Part shown: one piece after another, positions 15,778 through 24,116 of the stretch
Layout of the letters: each line of letters starts with the position of its first letter
Numbering within the stretch: position 1 is the stretch's first letter
Assembly: GCA_019634275.1 (NCBI GenBank)
Contig: JAHQVP010000040.1
Location: 1-40,522, forward strand
Source: Saprospiraceae bacterium
GTDB taxonomy: Bacteria > Bacteroidota > Bacteroidia > Chitinophagales > Saprospiraceae
DNA: 40,522 bases
Reading direction: 5' to 3'
Notes under the pieces: model-generated
What the model was told of the DNA's origin: nothing
The model's input: the letters and a program-made list of their open reading frames with translations, nothing else
The model's database searches: none
Made by a program: the position numbers and the translations under genes

Positions 15778-16494
15778 TTATTTAAATACATTGTTTCTCG
15801 CCATAACGTCAATGAGGCCTACGGAAGCATCTTCCATTCTATTGACGATGCCATCAATCTTAGAAACGATGTAGTTGTAGAAGATCTGCAGGATAATCGC
15901 AACGATCAAACCAAATACCGTCGTCAAGAGGGCTACTTTGATACCCCCGGCAACTACAGATGGGGAGAGATCACCAACTGCTTCGATACGATCAAAGGCC
16001 TGGATCATACCGATTACAGTACCCATGAAACCAAGCATCGGTGCAATGGCGATAAAGAGAGAAATCCATACCAGACCTTTCTCTAATAGTCCCATTTGAA
16101 CACTACCGTATGAAGAAATTGCTTTTTCCACAGCCTCAGGGCCATTTCCTCCAGCTCTCAAACCTTCATACAATACACTAGCGGCTGGACCGGCTGTAGA
16201 TTTACAGACCTCCATAGCACCTTCGCGATCGCCTTCCGCTAACCGCTCATCAATCTTCCGCATCAGTTTGTCGGTATTGGCAGTAGCCAGATTGAGTGTA
16301 ATTATTCTTTCTATACAAAAAGCCAAACCAAGGATGAGACATATAAGTACCAGACTCATAAACCTCCAGTCTCCTTCAATAAACTTTTCTTTCAAAACCT
16401 GGAAGCCAGTAGCTTCAGATTGGGCCATTAAGTCACTTGCGCCAAGTGAAGCGGCCACAACAAATACTAGCATCAAGGCAAGCAATTTTCGCAT
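15778..16494 (-). CDS. exbB: MotA/TolQ/ExbB proton channel family protein
   Basis: The 238-residue protein begins with a signal-like hydrophobic segment (MRKLLALMLVFVVAASLGA) that is typical of the Bacteroidota form and absent from E. coli ExbB. A second membrane segment follows (about 45-65, FMSLVLICLILGLAFCIERII). The TolQ/ExbB core holds LGFMGTVIGMIQAFD (residues about 150-165) and GGIKVALLTTVFGLIVAI, the two pore-lining helices. It forms the channel of the motor with the ExbD proteins. It is the first gene of the operon. I see no perfect promoter motif in the A/T-rich leader up to about 16600. Confidence 0.93.
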   Translation of the reverse strand: MRKLLALMLVFVVAASLGASDLMAQSEATGFQVLKEKFIEGDWRFMSLVLICLILGLAFCIERIITLNLATANTDKLMRKIDERLAEGDREGAMEVCKSTAGPAASVLYEGLRAGGNGPEAVEKAISSYGSVQMGLLEKGLVWISLFIAIAPMLGFMGTVIGMIQAFDRIEAVGDLSPSVVAGGIKVALLTTVFGLIVAIILQIFYNYIVSKIDGIVNRMEDASVGLIDVMARNNVFK

Positions 16495-17088
16495 AACAGT
16501 TAGGATTTACGTTTAAATTAATTGAATCAAAAAACGGCTAGTAAATTAAGAAATAATTGAATAGTTGATCAAATTTCACGCAAAGATTGGGCGCCAGCCA
16601 GTCTGCCCAAATCCGTTGTTTATCAATAAGTTCTGCCGAGCCCGTTGTTCCGACTTTGGGTTTCTATACTGATAGTCAGTCGCTAATCCAATCATAAAAA
16701 ATCATATATGTTTTAATCGGCAATTCATTGTCGCCGTGTGCTTATTTGACCAATCCTCCAAGCACTGCTTCAATGCCAAGAGTTTGTGCGATCTGCGCGA
16801 AATATGGAGGGCTTGGTCAGCTGACGGCGCCTGCTGGCCGAGTGCTAATTTGATTGCCCCCATACCATCGGTCTTTGTCATCGGCACGCATCTTGCAATG
16901 ACGCCTTCTTCGGAATGTCTGAATGAAATTGAGAAGAGCGTCGAGTCTATCATACAGTGCTAAGGTTTACTTCCAAGGTCTCTGCTGGTGGTTTGGGGAG
17001 GTCACACACAATAATGGGCATGTTGAGTGAGATGGAGACTGCCACTCCCTCCGTTAGCTCCGTACTTCGTACAGACCTTTTGAACTTG
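16495..17088. other. long region without a recognisable gene
   Basis: About 590 bases lie between exbB and tRNA-Ser. Two overlapping short frames (16702-16953 minus, 83 residues; 16736-16963 plus, 75 residues) have no signal peptide, recognisable motif or ribosome binding site, and I do not accept either as a gene. The part nearest exbB (about 16500-16600) is A/T-rich and probably holds its promoter. Bases 17040-17088 lie just downstream of the tRNA and contain only a weak GTAC-GAA-GTAC hairpin. Confidence 0.5.
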
Positions 17089-17175
17089 CGGAGAGAGAGG
17101 GATTCGAACCCTCGATACGGTCACCCGTATACACGCTTTCCAGGCGTGCCTCTTCAGCCACTCGAGCACCTCTCC
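17089..17175 (-). tRNA. tRNA-Ser (anticodon GGA)
   Basis: On the minus strand an 87-nt type II tRNA folds well: the acceptor arm GGAGAGG pairs with TCTCTCC (one G-T) with discriminator G, the anticodon arm reads CACGC-CTGGAAA-GCGTG with anticodon GGA, there is a long variable arm (TACGGGTGACCGTA) and the T-loop is TTCGAAT. CCA is not encoded. The reading frame on the other strand that yields [18 protein letters not shown] is the familiar false translation of tRNA-Ser. It lies downstream of tatD on the same strand. Confidence 0.97.
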
Positions 17176-17271
17176 AAGATCTCATTTGATCTGGCGCCCA
17201 ATATCGCCTTTTCCATTCAACTGTCTTTTATATACGTAGAGAAAGATGCAGGACCGCGTCAAGTTGGTGGT

Positions 17272-18045
17272 CTAGTTGGTCAGATTCTTATGGAAGATCT
17301 GCAACGCATTTTGAGTTGTGCTGGCGATGACTTGACCGATGGGCATGTCCATGCACTGACTTATTTCTTGTGCCACCAAGGATACATATGAAGGTTCGTT
17401 GCGCTTTCCGCGGTGAGGGGTGGGGGCCAGGTAGGGAGCATCGGTTTCTAACACAACGTGGTCAAGGGAAAGCGAGGCAAGCACATCCCGGAGCGTAGTA
17501 TTCTTGAATGTGACTACCCCTCCAATGCCCATCACAAATCCCAGATCCAAGATCTGATGGGCTTGCGCCTGAGTGCCACCGAAACAATGAAAGATGCCGG
17601 TTAGGTCGGGGAAAGCCCAGTCTTGCAGCAACGAAATGATCAGATCGAGTGATTTTCGAGAATGGATGACAATGGGCAAGTCCAACTCGACTGCCCACAA
17701 ACACTGTGTATGGAAGGCTTCTATTTGCTGCTCTTTGTATGTGTCGTCCCAATGCAGGTCTATTCCGATCTCGCCGACCGCGGTGTAGGGACGCTCAAGG
17801 AGATGATCATACATAATGCTCAGCGCTTTGCTTGGATCCGAGTTGACCGAACAAGGATGCAATCCCATCATGCTGTGACAAAATCCTGGATATTTTTGTT
17901 CGACACGGTGCATGGCCCCTATGGTCTCAGCGTCAATGTTAGGCATGAAAATGCTATTAATGCCTTGTTCACGTGCTCGTTCTATCACCTGGTCCAGGTC
18001 TGCTTCGAACTGAGGCAGATATATGTGGGCATGCGTGTCGATCAT
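17272..18045 (-). CDS. tatD: TatD family metal-dependent hydrolase
   Basis: The start at 18045 gives MIDTHAHIYLPQFEADLDQVI, with the HxH metal motif in the normal TatD position; the longer frame to 18072 adds only MPPLQKFLL. The 257-residue protein has the remaining family ligands: AVGEIGIDLHWD (Glu), VIHSRKS (His), GIFHCFGG (His) and VLETDAPYLAP (Asp). TatD enzymes are cytoplasmic metal-dependent nucleases linked to DNA repair or quality control; exact substrates vary. CACCTTTG near 18061-18068 (minus strand) is one mismatch from a -7 box. Confidence 0.95.
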   Translation of the reverse strand: MIDTHAHIYLPQFEADLDQVIERAREQGINSIFMPNIDAETIGAMHRVEQKYPGFCHSMMGLHPCSVNSDPSKALSIMYDHLLERPYTAVGEIGIDLHWDDTYKEQQIEAFHTQCLWAVELDLPIVIHSRKSLDLIISLLQDWAFPDLTGIFHCFGGTQAQAHQILDLGFVMGIGGVVTFKNTTLRDVLASLSLDHVVLETDAPYLAPTPHRGKRNEPSYVSLVAQEISQCMDMPIGQVIASTTQNALQIFHKNLTN

Positions 18046-18125
18046 GAGGAGAAATTTTTGCAAAGGTGGCATTAATGCACCAGAGCAGGCCTTACTCAGG
18101 CCTTGATTTTTCTACCTTCGTTTAT

Positions 18126-18824
18126 ATGTCCTCTTTAAATCGAGCAGTAGGTCGATGGCAGGGTCACGTCACAACCATCATGATGGCCTTGGCCATATGT
18201 CTTTGCTGTTTTTCTCAAGTACATGCCCAATTTAATCTTGTCTCAGGCTACGACCTTTCGCTGGGTGGAAGCGAACGACTGAACGAGATCATCGATGTTT
18301 TCAACCAAGAGGCAGTTGGTCCGGATCTGCGAGCTGTTCGTTTGCATCATGCGTTTCGTATTGGCCTACAATATCGATTGCGTTTTGGAGCAATCGAAAC
18401 GACATTTACGCGATCGTTTAATCGACAGAGAATAGAAGAGATTGACTTCGGGTCCACCTTAGACGACTTGGTGCTTTCGCATGGGATCTCCACATATAGT
18501 GCTGGCTTTGAAGTCGGAAAGACGTTCTTAATCGGGGCAATGATGAATTATCATCGGGTTCGATACGAAGCTGATTTTGAAAATCAGGTCGGGTCTACCC
18601 ACAGGGATGATGCCTTAGGTACTCGCCTTTACCTGGGGATCCAGAGCGGAGGTGATGGCAATGTATCGATCGCTCTGAAACCGTATGTGCAGATGATGTG
18701 GTCTGACATCGATCTCCAACCCCTGGCCAGCACACTCACCTCCACCTCTTGCCGAGCGTGCTTCGAGAGAAGACCCATGTATGTGGGCTTGGCCATCACC
18801 ATACAAAACGGCCCTCAGAATTAA
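18126..18824 (+). CDS. probable outer-membrane beta-barrel protein
   Basis: Start chosen at 18126, giving a 232-residue protein with an N-terminal export signal whose hydrophobic core lies at MMALAICLCCFSQVHAQ; the next ATG pair, about 54 bases downstream, is an alternative. After the signal, alternating polar/hydrophobic strands (HHAFRIGLQYRLRFGAIETTFTRS, YSAGFEVGKTFLIGAMMNYH, VSIALKPYVQMMW, MYVGLAITIQ) suggest a small beta-barrel of 8-10 strands. I recognise no specific family. It is divergent from tatD and convergent with sucA, 15 bases apart, so it stands alone. Confidence 0.65.
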   Translation: MSSLNRAVGRWQGHVTTIMMALAICLCCFSQVHAQFNLVSGYDLSLGGSERLNEIIDVFNQEAVGPDLRAVRLHHAFRIGLQYRLRFGAIETTFTRSFNRQRIEEIDFGSTLDDLVLSHGISTYSAGFEVGKTFLIGAMMNYHRVRYEADFENQVGSTHRDDALGTRLYLGIQSGGDGNVSIALKPYVQMMWSDIDLQPLASTLTSTSCRACFERRPMYVGLAITIQNGPQN

Positions 18825-18839
18825 TGGCGTCTTCGTACG

Positions 18840-21557
18840 CTATGCAAATGCAGTTGTAACAATTCGCTGTTGCTCTTGATCGTGCACTTTCTTGAAACCT
18901 GTTGCGGGAGAGGCGCTAACCTTCCGACTGATCAATTTTAGATTCTTGATGTGGTCAAAAGAGAGGATGTATTGCCATGCTCCCATATTCAGTGGTTCTT
19001 CCTGGACCCAATACGACTCCGCATTGGCATATTTTTTCTCAATGGCAGCCAGCTGTGTCGCTGGGAAGGGATAGAGTTGCTCAACCCTTACCAAGGCCAC
19101 GTCTTCGCGACCATGCTCCAGTTTGTATTGGAGCAAGTCATAGTACACTTTGCCGGTGCAGTACAGTACTTTCTTTACTGCAGTACTCTTTCTTACCGAG
19201 GGATCATCCAGAACCTCCTGAAAGCGGGTTTTTGAGCCGACATCGCTCAAGGGAGAGATGCACAATGGATTTCGCAGCAGTGATTTAGGTGACATGACTA
19301 CGAGTGGTTTGCGAAACGGCCGTTTGAGTTGCCTCCTTACCACATGAAAGAAATTGGCCGGGGTGGTTAAATTGGCCACCGTCATGTTGTATTCCGCCGC
19401 CGATTGTAAAAAGCGTTCAAGCCGTGCCGAGCTATGCTCTGGTCCTTGCCCTTCGTAGCCGTGGGGCAGCAACATGATCAATCCACTCATTCTTCGCCAC
19501 TTACTCTCTCCTGCCGTAATGAACTGGTCTACGATAACCTGGGCGCCATTGTAGAAATCTCCAAACTGTGCTTCCCAAATGACGAGTGTGTCCGGGGTCG
19601 CTAGCGAGTATCCATATTCAAAGCCCAGTACGCCAAATTCGCTTAGCAGCGAGTTATAGATGTGAAACTCGCCTTGCTTGTCTGCAACGTCGGCCAGCCG
19701 ATTGTACTCTTCATATGTCTCGGAGTCAAAAAACGAGGCATGCCGATGACTGAAAGTGCCTCTTTTTACATCCTGGCCACTCATGCGTACATTATGGCCA
19801 TCGGCCAGAACCGAGGCATAGCTTAAGAGCTCACCCATGGCCCAATCAATGTTGCCTTCATTGAGCAGTTTGTTCTTTCCCTTTAATAGGCGATCGACTC
19901 CGCGCAATGTGTTGAACCCTTCTGGGACTCGATGGAGTTTTTCCAATAAGTTTTGCACCTGCTTTTGCGAAATGCCGGTGGCAGGAGACTTTTCGAAATC
20001 GGCCGGATCGCTGGTTCGCTTGAGTTTGCGCCAGGCTTGTTCTGGATCTTGATATTCGTACGGAAGGGATTTTTCTTTGACCAGATCGAGACGAGCTTGC
20101 AGATCTTGCCAAAATTCTTGCTCCATTTCTTCCACGAGCTGCTTTTCCACATCTCCTCTAGCAGAGAGTGCGGTGGCATATACTTCACGGGGATTAGGGT
20201 GGTTGTTGATGACCTCGTACATCTTCGGCTGGGTAAACTTAGGATCGTCGCCTTCATTATGTCCATGTTTTCGATAACACACCATGTCGATGTAGACATC
20301 ATTATTAAACTTCTGACGGTACTCAATGGCCGTTTCGACAGCAAAGACGACCGCTTCTGGATCATCTCCGTTTACGTGAAAGACGGGAGCTTGTACGAGA
20401 TATGCAGGACCAGTGGAATAAGTCGATGATCGGGCGTCATCAAAATTTGTCGTAAATCCAATCTGATTGTTGATTACAAAATGGATGGTGCCTCCCGTGT
20501 AGTACCCCTTTAGCTGACTCATCTGCGATGTTTCGTATGAGATGCCTTGTCCGGCAATGGCCGCATCGCCGTGAATCAGAATGGGAAGGATCCGATCATA
20601 ATCACCCTCGTACAGCAGGTCTGCCTTTGCCCTGGAAAAACCTTGAACGACTGGATTGACCGCTTCCAGATGACTTGGATTGGGGACGAGCTTCAGATTG
20701 ACGGTCTTTTCTCCTCGCTGGACTTGACTGGAATATCCCAGGTGGTACTTGACATCGCCATCACCAAATGCAAGATCGGGGACAGCGGTCCCCTCAAATT
20801 CATTAAAGATCTGCTCATAGGTCTTGCCCATGATGTTTGCAAGAACATTCAGTCGGCCTCGATGTGCCATGCCAATCACCACTTCTTCAACCTTGTCTTC
20901 TGCTGCTCGATTGATGATGGCATCGAGGGCTGCAATGGTGGTTTCGCCACCCTCCAGAGAGAATCGTTTCTGGGCCAAATATTTGGTGTGCAGAAATCGC
21001 TCAAATACCACCGCGCCATTGAGTTTTCGCAGAATTCGCTTTTTCTTTTCCAGCCCAATCCCGTAGTCATCACTTAGATCACGGCCTTCGATTTTTTCAC
21101 GCAACCACATGCGCTTTGCTCGATCTTCAATGTGCGTATACTCAAACCCAATGTTGTTGGTGTATATTCGATGCATGCGGACTAAAATGTCCTCCAGCGT
21201 GGCATTGCTCAAACCTACTTCTTCGCCGGCGGAAAAGACTTCTGGAAGATCATCGTCCGATAAGCCATAATCGCTAAGGTTTAGATGTGGTTTGCGATCC
21301 TTCCTTTTGCGAATGGGATTGGTGGTGGAAAGGAGATGCCCACGAGTGCGGAATCCATGAATGATGGAGAGGACTTTGAATTCTCGATCAATTCCCTGAG
21401 TTGAGGAGGAACTGCCTTCCCCATTCTGTCCAAATTCGAATCCCTCGAAGAAGGTTTTCCATCCTTCTTCTACCATCGTGGGGTCTGTGCGAAAGCGACG
21501 GTACATCTCATCAATAAAACTAGCCTCCGCATTGGCGACAAAAGACAAATCTCTCAT
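18840..21557 (-). CDS. sucA: 2-oxoglutarate dehydrogenase E1 component
   Basis: This 905-residue enzyme carries out the thiamine-diphosphate-dependent decarboxylation of 2-oxoglutarate in the TCA cycle, passing a succinyl group to the E2 subunit. The N-terminus MRDLSFVANAEASFIDEMYRR-x-DP matches the E2-binding helix of SucA. Key blocks are ERFLHTKYLAQKRFSLEGGE (about 186-205), GMAHRGRLNVLAN (229-241), the TPP motif from GD at 330-331 to NN at 363-364, and RKHGHNEGDDP. The C-terminal part holds HGYEGQGPEHSSARLERFLQ and the QEEPLNMGAW block. Full length. The sucB (E2) gene, often next to it, is not in the window. Confidence 0.98.
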   Translation of the reverse strand: MRDLSFVANAEASFIDEMYRRFRTDPTMVEEGWKTFFEGFEFGQNGEGSSSSTQGIDREFKVLSIIHGFRTRGHLLSTTNPIRKRKDRKPHLNLSDYGLSDDDLPEVFSAGEEVGLSNATLEDILVRMHRIYTNNIGFEYTHIEDRAKRMWLREKIEGRDLSDDYGIGLEKKKRILRKLNGAVVFERFLHTKYLAQKRFSLEGGETTIAALDAIINRAAEDKVEEVVIGMAHRGRLNVLANIMGKTYEQIFNEFEGTAVPDLAFGDGDVKYHLGYSSQVQRGEKTVNLKLVPNPSHLEAVNPVVQGFSRAKADLLYEGDYDRILPILIHGDAAIAGQGISYETSQMSQLKGYYTGGTIHFVINNQIGFTTNFDDARSSTYSTGPAYLVQAPVFHVNGDDPEAVVFAVETAIEYRQKFNNDVYIDMVCYRKHGHNEGDDPKFTQPKMYEVINNHPNPREVYATALSARGDVEKQLVEEMEQEFWQDLQARLDLVKEKSLPYEYQDPEQAWRKLKRTSDPADFEKSPATGISQKQVQNLLEKLHRVPEGFNTLRGVDRLLKGKNKLLNEGNIDWAMGELLSYASVLADGHNVRMSGQDVKRGTFSHRHASFFDSETYEEYNRLADVADKQGEFHIYNSLLSEFGVLGFEYGYSLATPDTLVIWEAQFGDFYNGAQVIVDQFITAGESKWRRMSGLIMLLPHGYEGQGPEHSSARLERFLQSAAEYNMTVANLTTPANFFHVVRRQLKRPFRKPLVVMSPKSLLRNPLCISPLSDVGSKTRFQEVLDDPSVRKSTAVKKVLYCTGKVYYDLLQYKLEHGREDVALVRVEQLYPFPATQLAAIEKKYANAESYWVQEEPLNMGAWQYILSFDHIKNLKLISRKVSASPATGFKKVHDQEQQRIVTTAFA

Positions 21558-21742
21558 AGTTGAGCTTCCTGATTTAAAACAATGTAAACAGCGATTGACG
21601 CTTCTATATTGAGCTTGTGCAACTCTATTTTCTTATGAATAACAAAGATGCAACATGAATGCTTATGTACCACGTAAAAATCTAGGCCTTTTAACTTTTG
21701 TTGAAAGTACGTTCGTTCGCATGGACTATGTCTTTTGACTCG

Positions 21743-21764
21743 AAAAGAGGCATTGGGCCACCTC
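21743..21764 (-). terminator. weak candidate terminator of the ABC importer operon
   Basis: On the minus strand GAGGTG and TGCCTC form a 6-bp stem (two G-U pairs) around GCCCAA, followed by TTTT, 19 bases after the stop of the last permease gene. The stem is weak. Between here and sucA (21558-21742) I see only CATCTTTG at 21643-21650 (minus strand), one mismatch from a -7 box, which could serve sucA with a leader of about 80 bases. Confidence 0.35.
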
Positions 21765-21782
21765 AAATAAATTGGAATGGCA

Positions 21783-22880
21783 CTAAAGTCGCTGTTGCCG
21801 CGATTCTGCCAAGTGGTTCAATGAAAGAACTAAGAAAAAGATGCACATGCCTGGAAAGACGGCCAACCACCAGGCATTAAAATTGAGCCGACTCTGCGCC
21901 AACAGAGTACCCCAGGTCATGCGATCAATCGGTAAGCCAATGCCCAGAAAGGAAAGGGTGGATTCTAACAAGATGGTTGATCCTAGCCCATAGGTAAAGA
22001 GCACCAGCATCACGGGCACCACTTGTGGAAGAATGTAGTGTATGAAGACTTGATGGTCTTTTTCTCCTGATATTTTTGCCGCCTCTACATATTCGATCTT
22101 GCGTAAGCGCAGCACCTCTGCTCGCATATAGCGGGCATAACGAGGCCAACTTAGTAGCCCGATCAGTAGTGCAATTCCGGCATAGCTTGGCTGCATCACG
22201 ACCGCAGAGATGGCCAGGAGCAGAAGGAGGAGTGGAACGGAGTCGAATATTTCGATGGTACGCATCACCATAGACTCCCATGGGATTTTTGATTTCTTCT
22301 GTGCCGGAATAAAGAGGCCGAGGATAGCCAGTGAGAAGGGGACCCAGCCCACACTTCCGTGCATCAAAAGAAAAATGCCGTAGCTCATCATCGCTATCGA
22401 AAACAAGGTGGCTGGGATCGAGACGCGTAAGGCATTCCCAAAGAAGCCTGCAGTGCCTCCGATCAAGCCCCCAATGAGCAACGCCAGGCTCATGGCCAAA
22501 AGGGCAATTAGAAGGGAGGTGCGACAGCCAGTGATCAATGCAGCAGCAACATCTCTGCCAAGTCGATCGGTGCCGAGCAGATGCTTCTTGCCAGTTTCTT
22601 TTTCAACTGTTCCAGGGGGGAGAAATCGAGCACTCAAGTCAATGTTCTCTCCGACTGCAATAGGAATGGGGGCAGGGAGAACGCGTGAGCAGGTAGACCA
22701 ATCTAGTTCTTCTGGGGGAGTAGACCGTAGTCCCAGGCGATGACACTGGTCCTGGAGGATGGGAAATGAAGAGGTGCCATCTGCTTTTTGGCAATACCAC
22801 GGATACTTACTTACCAAGAGGTTGGATGTTAGACCTACCAGGGCAAAAATAGAGACTACGATTGCGGCAATCTTCTTCAT
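21783..22880 (-). CDS. ABC peptide-type importer permease (DppC/OppC family)
   Basis: The 365-residue protein has an N-terminal membrane segment, a periplasmic section of about 85 residues (longer than usual), then the family signature HLLGTDRLGRDV and five more membrane helices. The EAA loop that contacts the ATPase is visible as EYVEAAKISGEKDHQVFIHYILPQ (about residues 270-293). It pairs with the upstream permease to form the transmembrane channel for peptides or similar solutes. Its ATG overlaps the stop of that gene (ATGA), so translation is coupled. No ATPase gene follows; the operon ends here. Confidence 0.93.
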   Translation of the reverse strand: MKKIAAIVVSIFALVGLTSNLLVSKYPWYCQKADGTSSFPILQDQCHRLGLRSTPPEELDWSTCSRVLPAPIPIAVGENIDLSARFLPPGTVEKETGKKHLLGTDRLGRDVAAALITGCRTSLLIALLAMSLALLIGGLIGGTAGFFGNALRVSIPATLFSIAMMSYGIFLLMHGSVGWVPFSLAILGLFIPAQKKSKIPWESMVMRTIEIFDSVPLLLLLLAISAVVMQPSYAGIALLIGLLSWPRYARYMRAEVLRLRKIEYVEAAKISGEKDHQVFIHYILPQVVPVMLVLFTYGLGSTILLESTLSFLGIGLPIDRMTWGTLLAQSRLNFNAWWLAVFPGMCIFFLVLSLNHLAESRQQRL

Positions 22881-24115
22881 AGGGCAGGTCGGGTGCGAGG
22901 GTCTACGATGGCATAAGTGATGTCAGCGAGCGCAATGCCAATCACTGTGAGGACCGCCGAGACGAATACACTCAACATGACTACGTTCCAATCCTGGCCA
23001 AAGATGGAATCATACATCAGACGACCCATGCCTGGAATGTTGCAGATGACTTCCATCACCAAGGATCCTCCGATTGCTGCCGGCAAAACGCCTCCCAGCA
23101 TAGTAATCAACGGAAAGCTTGCGTTTCGCATGACATGCTTCCAGAGAATGGTTCGACTTTTCAATCCTTTTGCCTCCAACTGCCATACGTATTGCTTGCG
23201 AAGTTCTTCCGAGACGCTGGATCGTACTTGTTGAGTAATGTATGCCATGGTGCTTGAGGATAAGACAAGGATGGGTATAATAAGCTGATTGCCATTATAC
23301 CGGAGCATTTGACCAAAACCCAAGCCTGCTTCGCCCTCCCATATGCCAACTGCCGGGAAAATGTTGGTCCACTGCCCGTACTCACCGGTAGAAAAAAATA
23401 CGACCAGCAGCGTTCCCATCCAGAATACTGGCAAAGCATACAATACATTGAGTATGAAGCCCGCAATGCGATCAAAAGCGGAATTAGGCGCTTTTGCACG
23501 ATATACGCCCAACGGGATGGCAAATAGGTAGGCTAAAAATATGGAGATGCCATTGACGACAAGGGTCCATCTCATGGCTTCCCAGACCCTCTTTGTGGCA
23601 GGTCTTCCATCGCTGCGGGATTGGCCAAAGTCAGACTTGAGGGCGCGCCTTATCCAGTCATGGAATTGACTATTGGATCCCCACCAGCGAATGCTCGGAA
23701 TCAGGCTTTGCCAGGTTCTCCTGCTCTTAGCCATGTTTTCCATGGCATCTTTCCTTTCTGCATCAGACAGCTCTCTCATGCGCTGCCATTCGGTCCATGC
23801 CTCCGCGCGTGAAGCGGAATACTGGGCGATCTTTGTTAGCATGGTGCGATCCGCTGCGGGTAGTTGAATGCATTCGGATGGATAGGTAAGTGGCCACACG
23901 GAAAAATAGAAGTAAGCCTTGTCCAACCCCAAAGATCGCGCGGTACGTTCGTACATGTCGAGCGTGATCTCTTGATTTTGAAGTTCTTCGTTCTTTGCCA
24001 GCTCGAATAAAACAGGATCTCCCGGTGCCATTCTAGTCAAGCCGAAGGTCAGCACCAAGAGCAGAAGCAATGTCGGGATTACCCATAAGACGCGTCTGAG
24101 CAACAACCGCCACAT
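22877..24115 (-). CDS. ABC peptide-type importer permease (DppB/OppB family) with a periplasmic insertion
   Basis: The start at 24115, one base after the stop of the binding-protein gene, gives MWRLLLRRVLWVIPTLLLLLVLTFGLTRMAPGDP, the standard DppB N-terminus. The protein has 412 residues against about 310-340 in the family. The excess is a hydrophilic insertion of roughly 90-100 residues after the first helix (about 75-165), between SLGLDKAYFYF and WIRRALKSDFGQS. The rest is typical, with the EAA loop EELRKQYVWQLEAKGLKSRTILWKHVMRNA near residues 305-335. The insertion should face the periplasm and may contact the binding protein; this is inference. Confidence 0.93.
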   Translation of the reverse strand: MWRLLLRRVLWVIPTLLLLLVLTFGLTRMAPGDPVLFELAKNEELQNQEITLDMYERTARSLGLDKAYFYFSVWPLTYPSECIQLPAADRTMLTKIAQYSASRAEAWTEWQRMRELSDAERKDAMENMAKSRRTWQSLIPSIRWWGSNSQFHDWIRRALKSDFGQSRSDGRPATKRVWEAMRWTLVVNGISIFLAYLFAIPLGVYRAKAPNSAFDRIAGFILNVLYALPVFWMGTLLVVFFSTGEYGQWTNIFPAVGIWEGEAGLGFGQMLRYNGNQLIIPILVLSSSTMAYITQQVRSSVSEELRKQYVWQLEAKGLKSRTILWKHVMRNASFPLITMLGGVLPAAIGGSLVMEVICNIPGMGRLMYDSIFGQDWNVVMLSVFVSAVLTVIGIALADITYAIVDPRTRPAL

Positions 24116-24116
24116 G

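Noticed and set aside
16702..16963. Overlapping 83- and 75-residue frames in the gap beside exbB
   Set aside because: No recognisable motif, no ribosome binding site, and they overlap on opposite strands, so at most one could be real.
16957..17391. Plus-strand frame of 144 residues containing [18 protein letters not shown]
   Set aside because: It is the well-known false translation of the opposite strand of tRNA-Ser; the tRNA folds correctly at 17089-17175.
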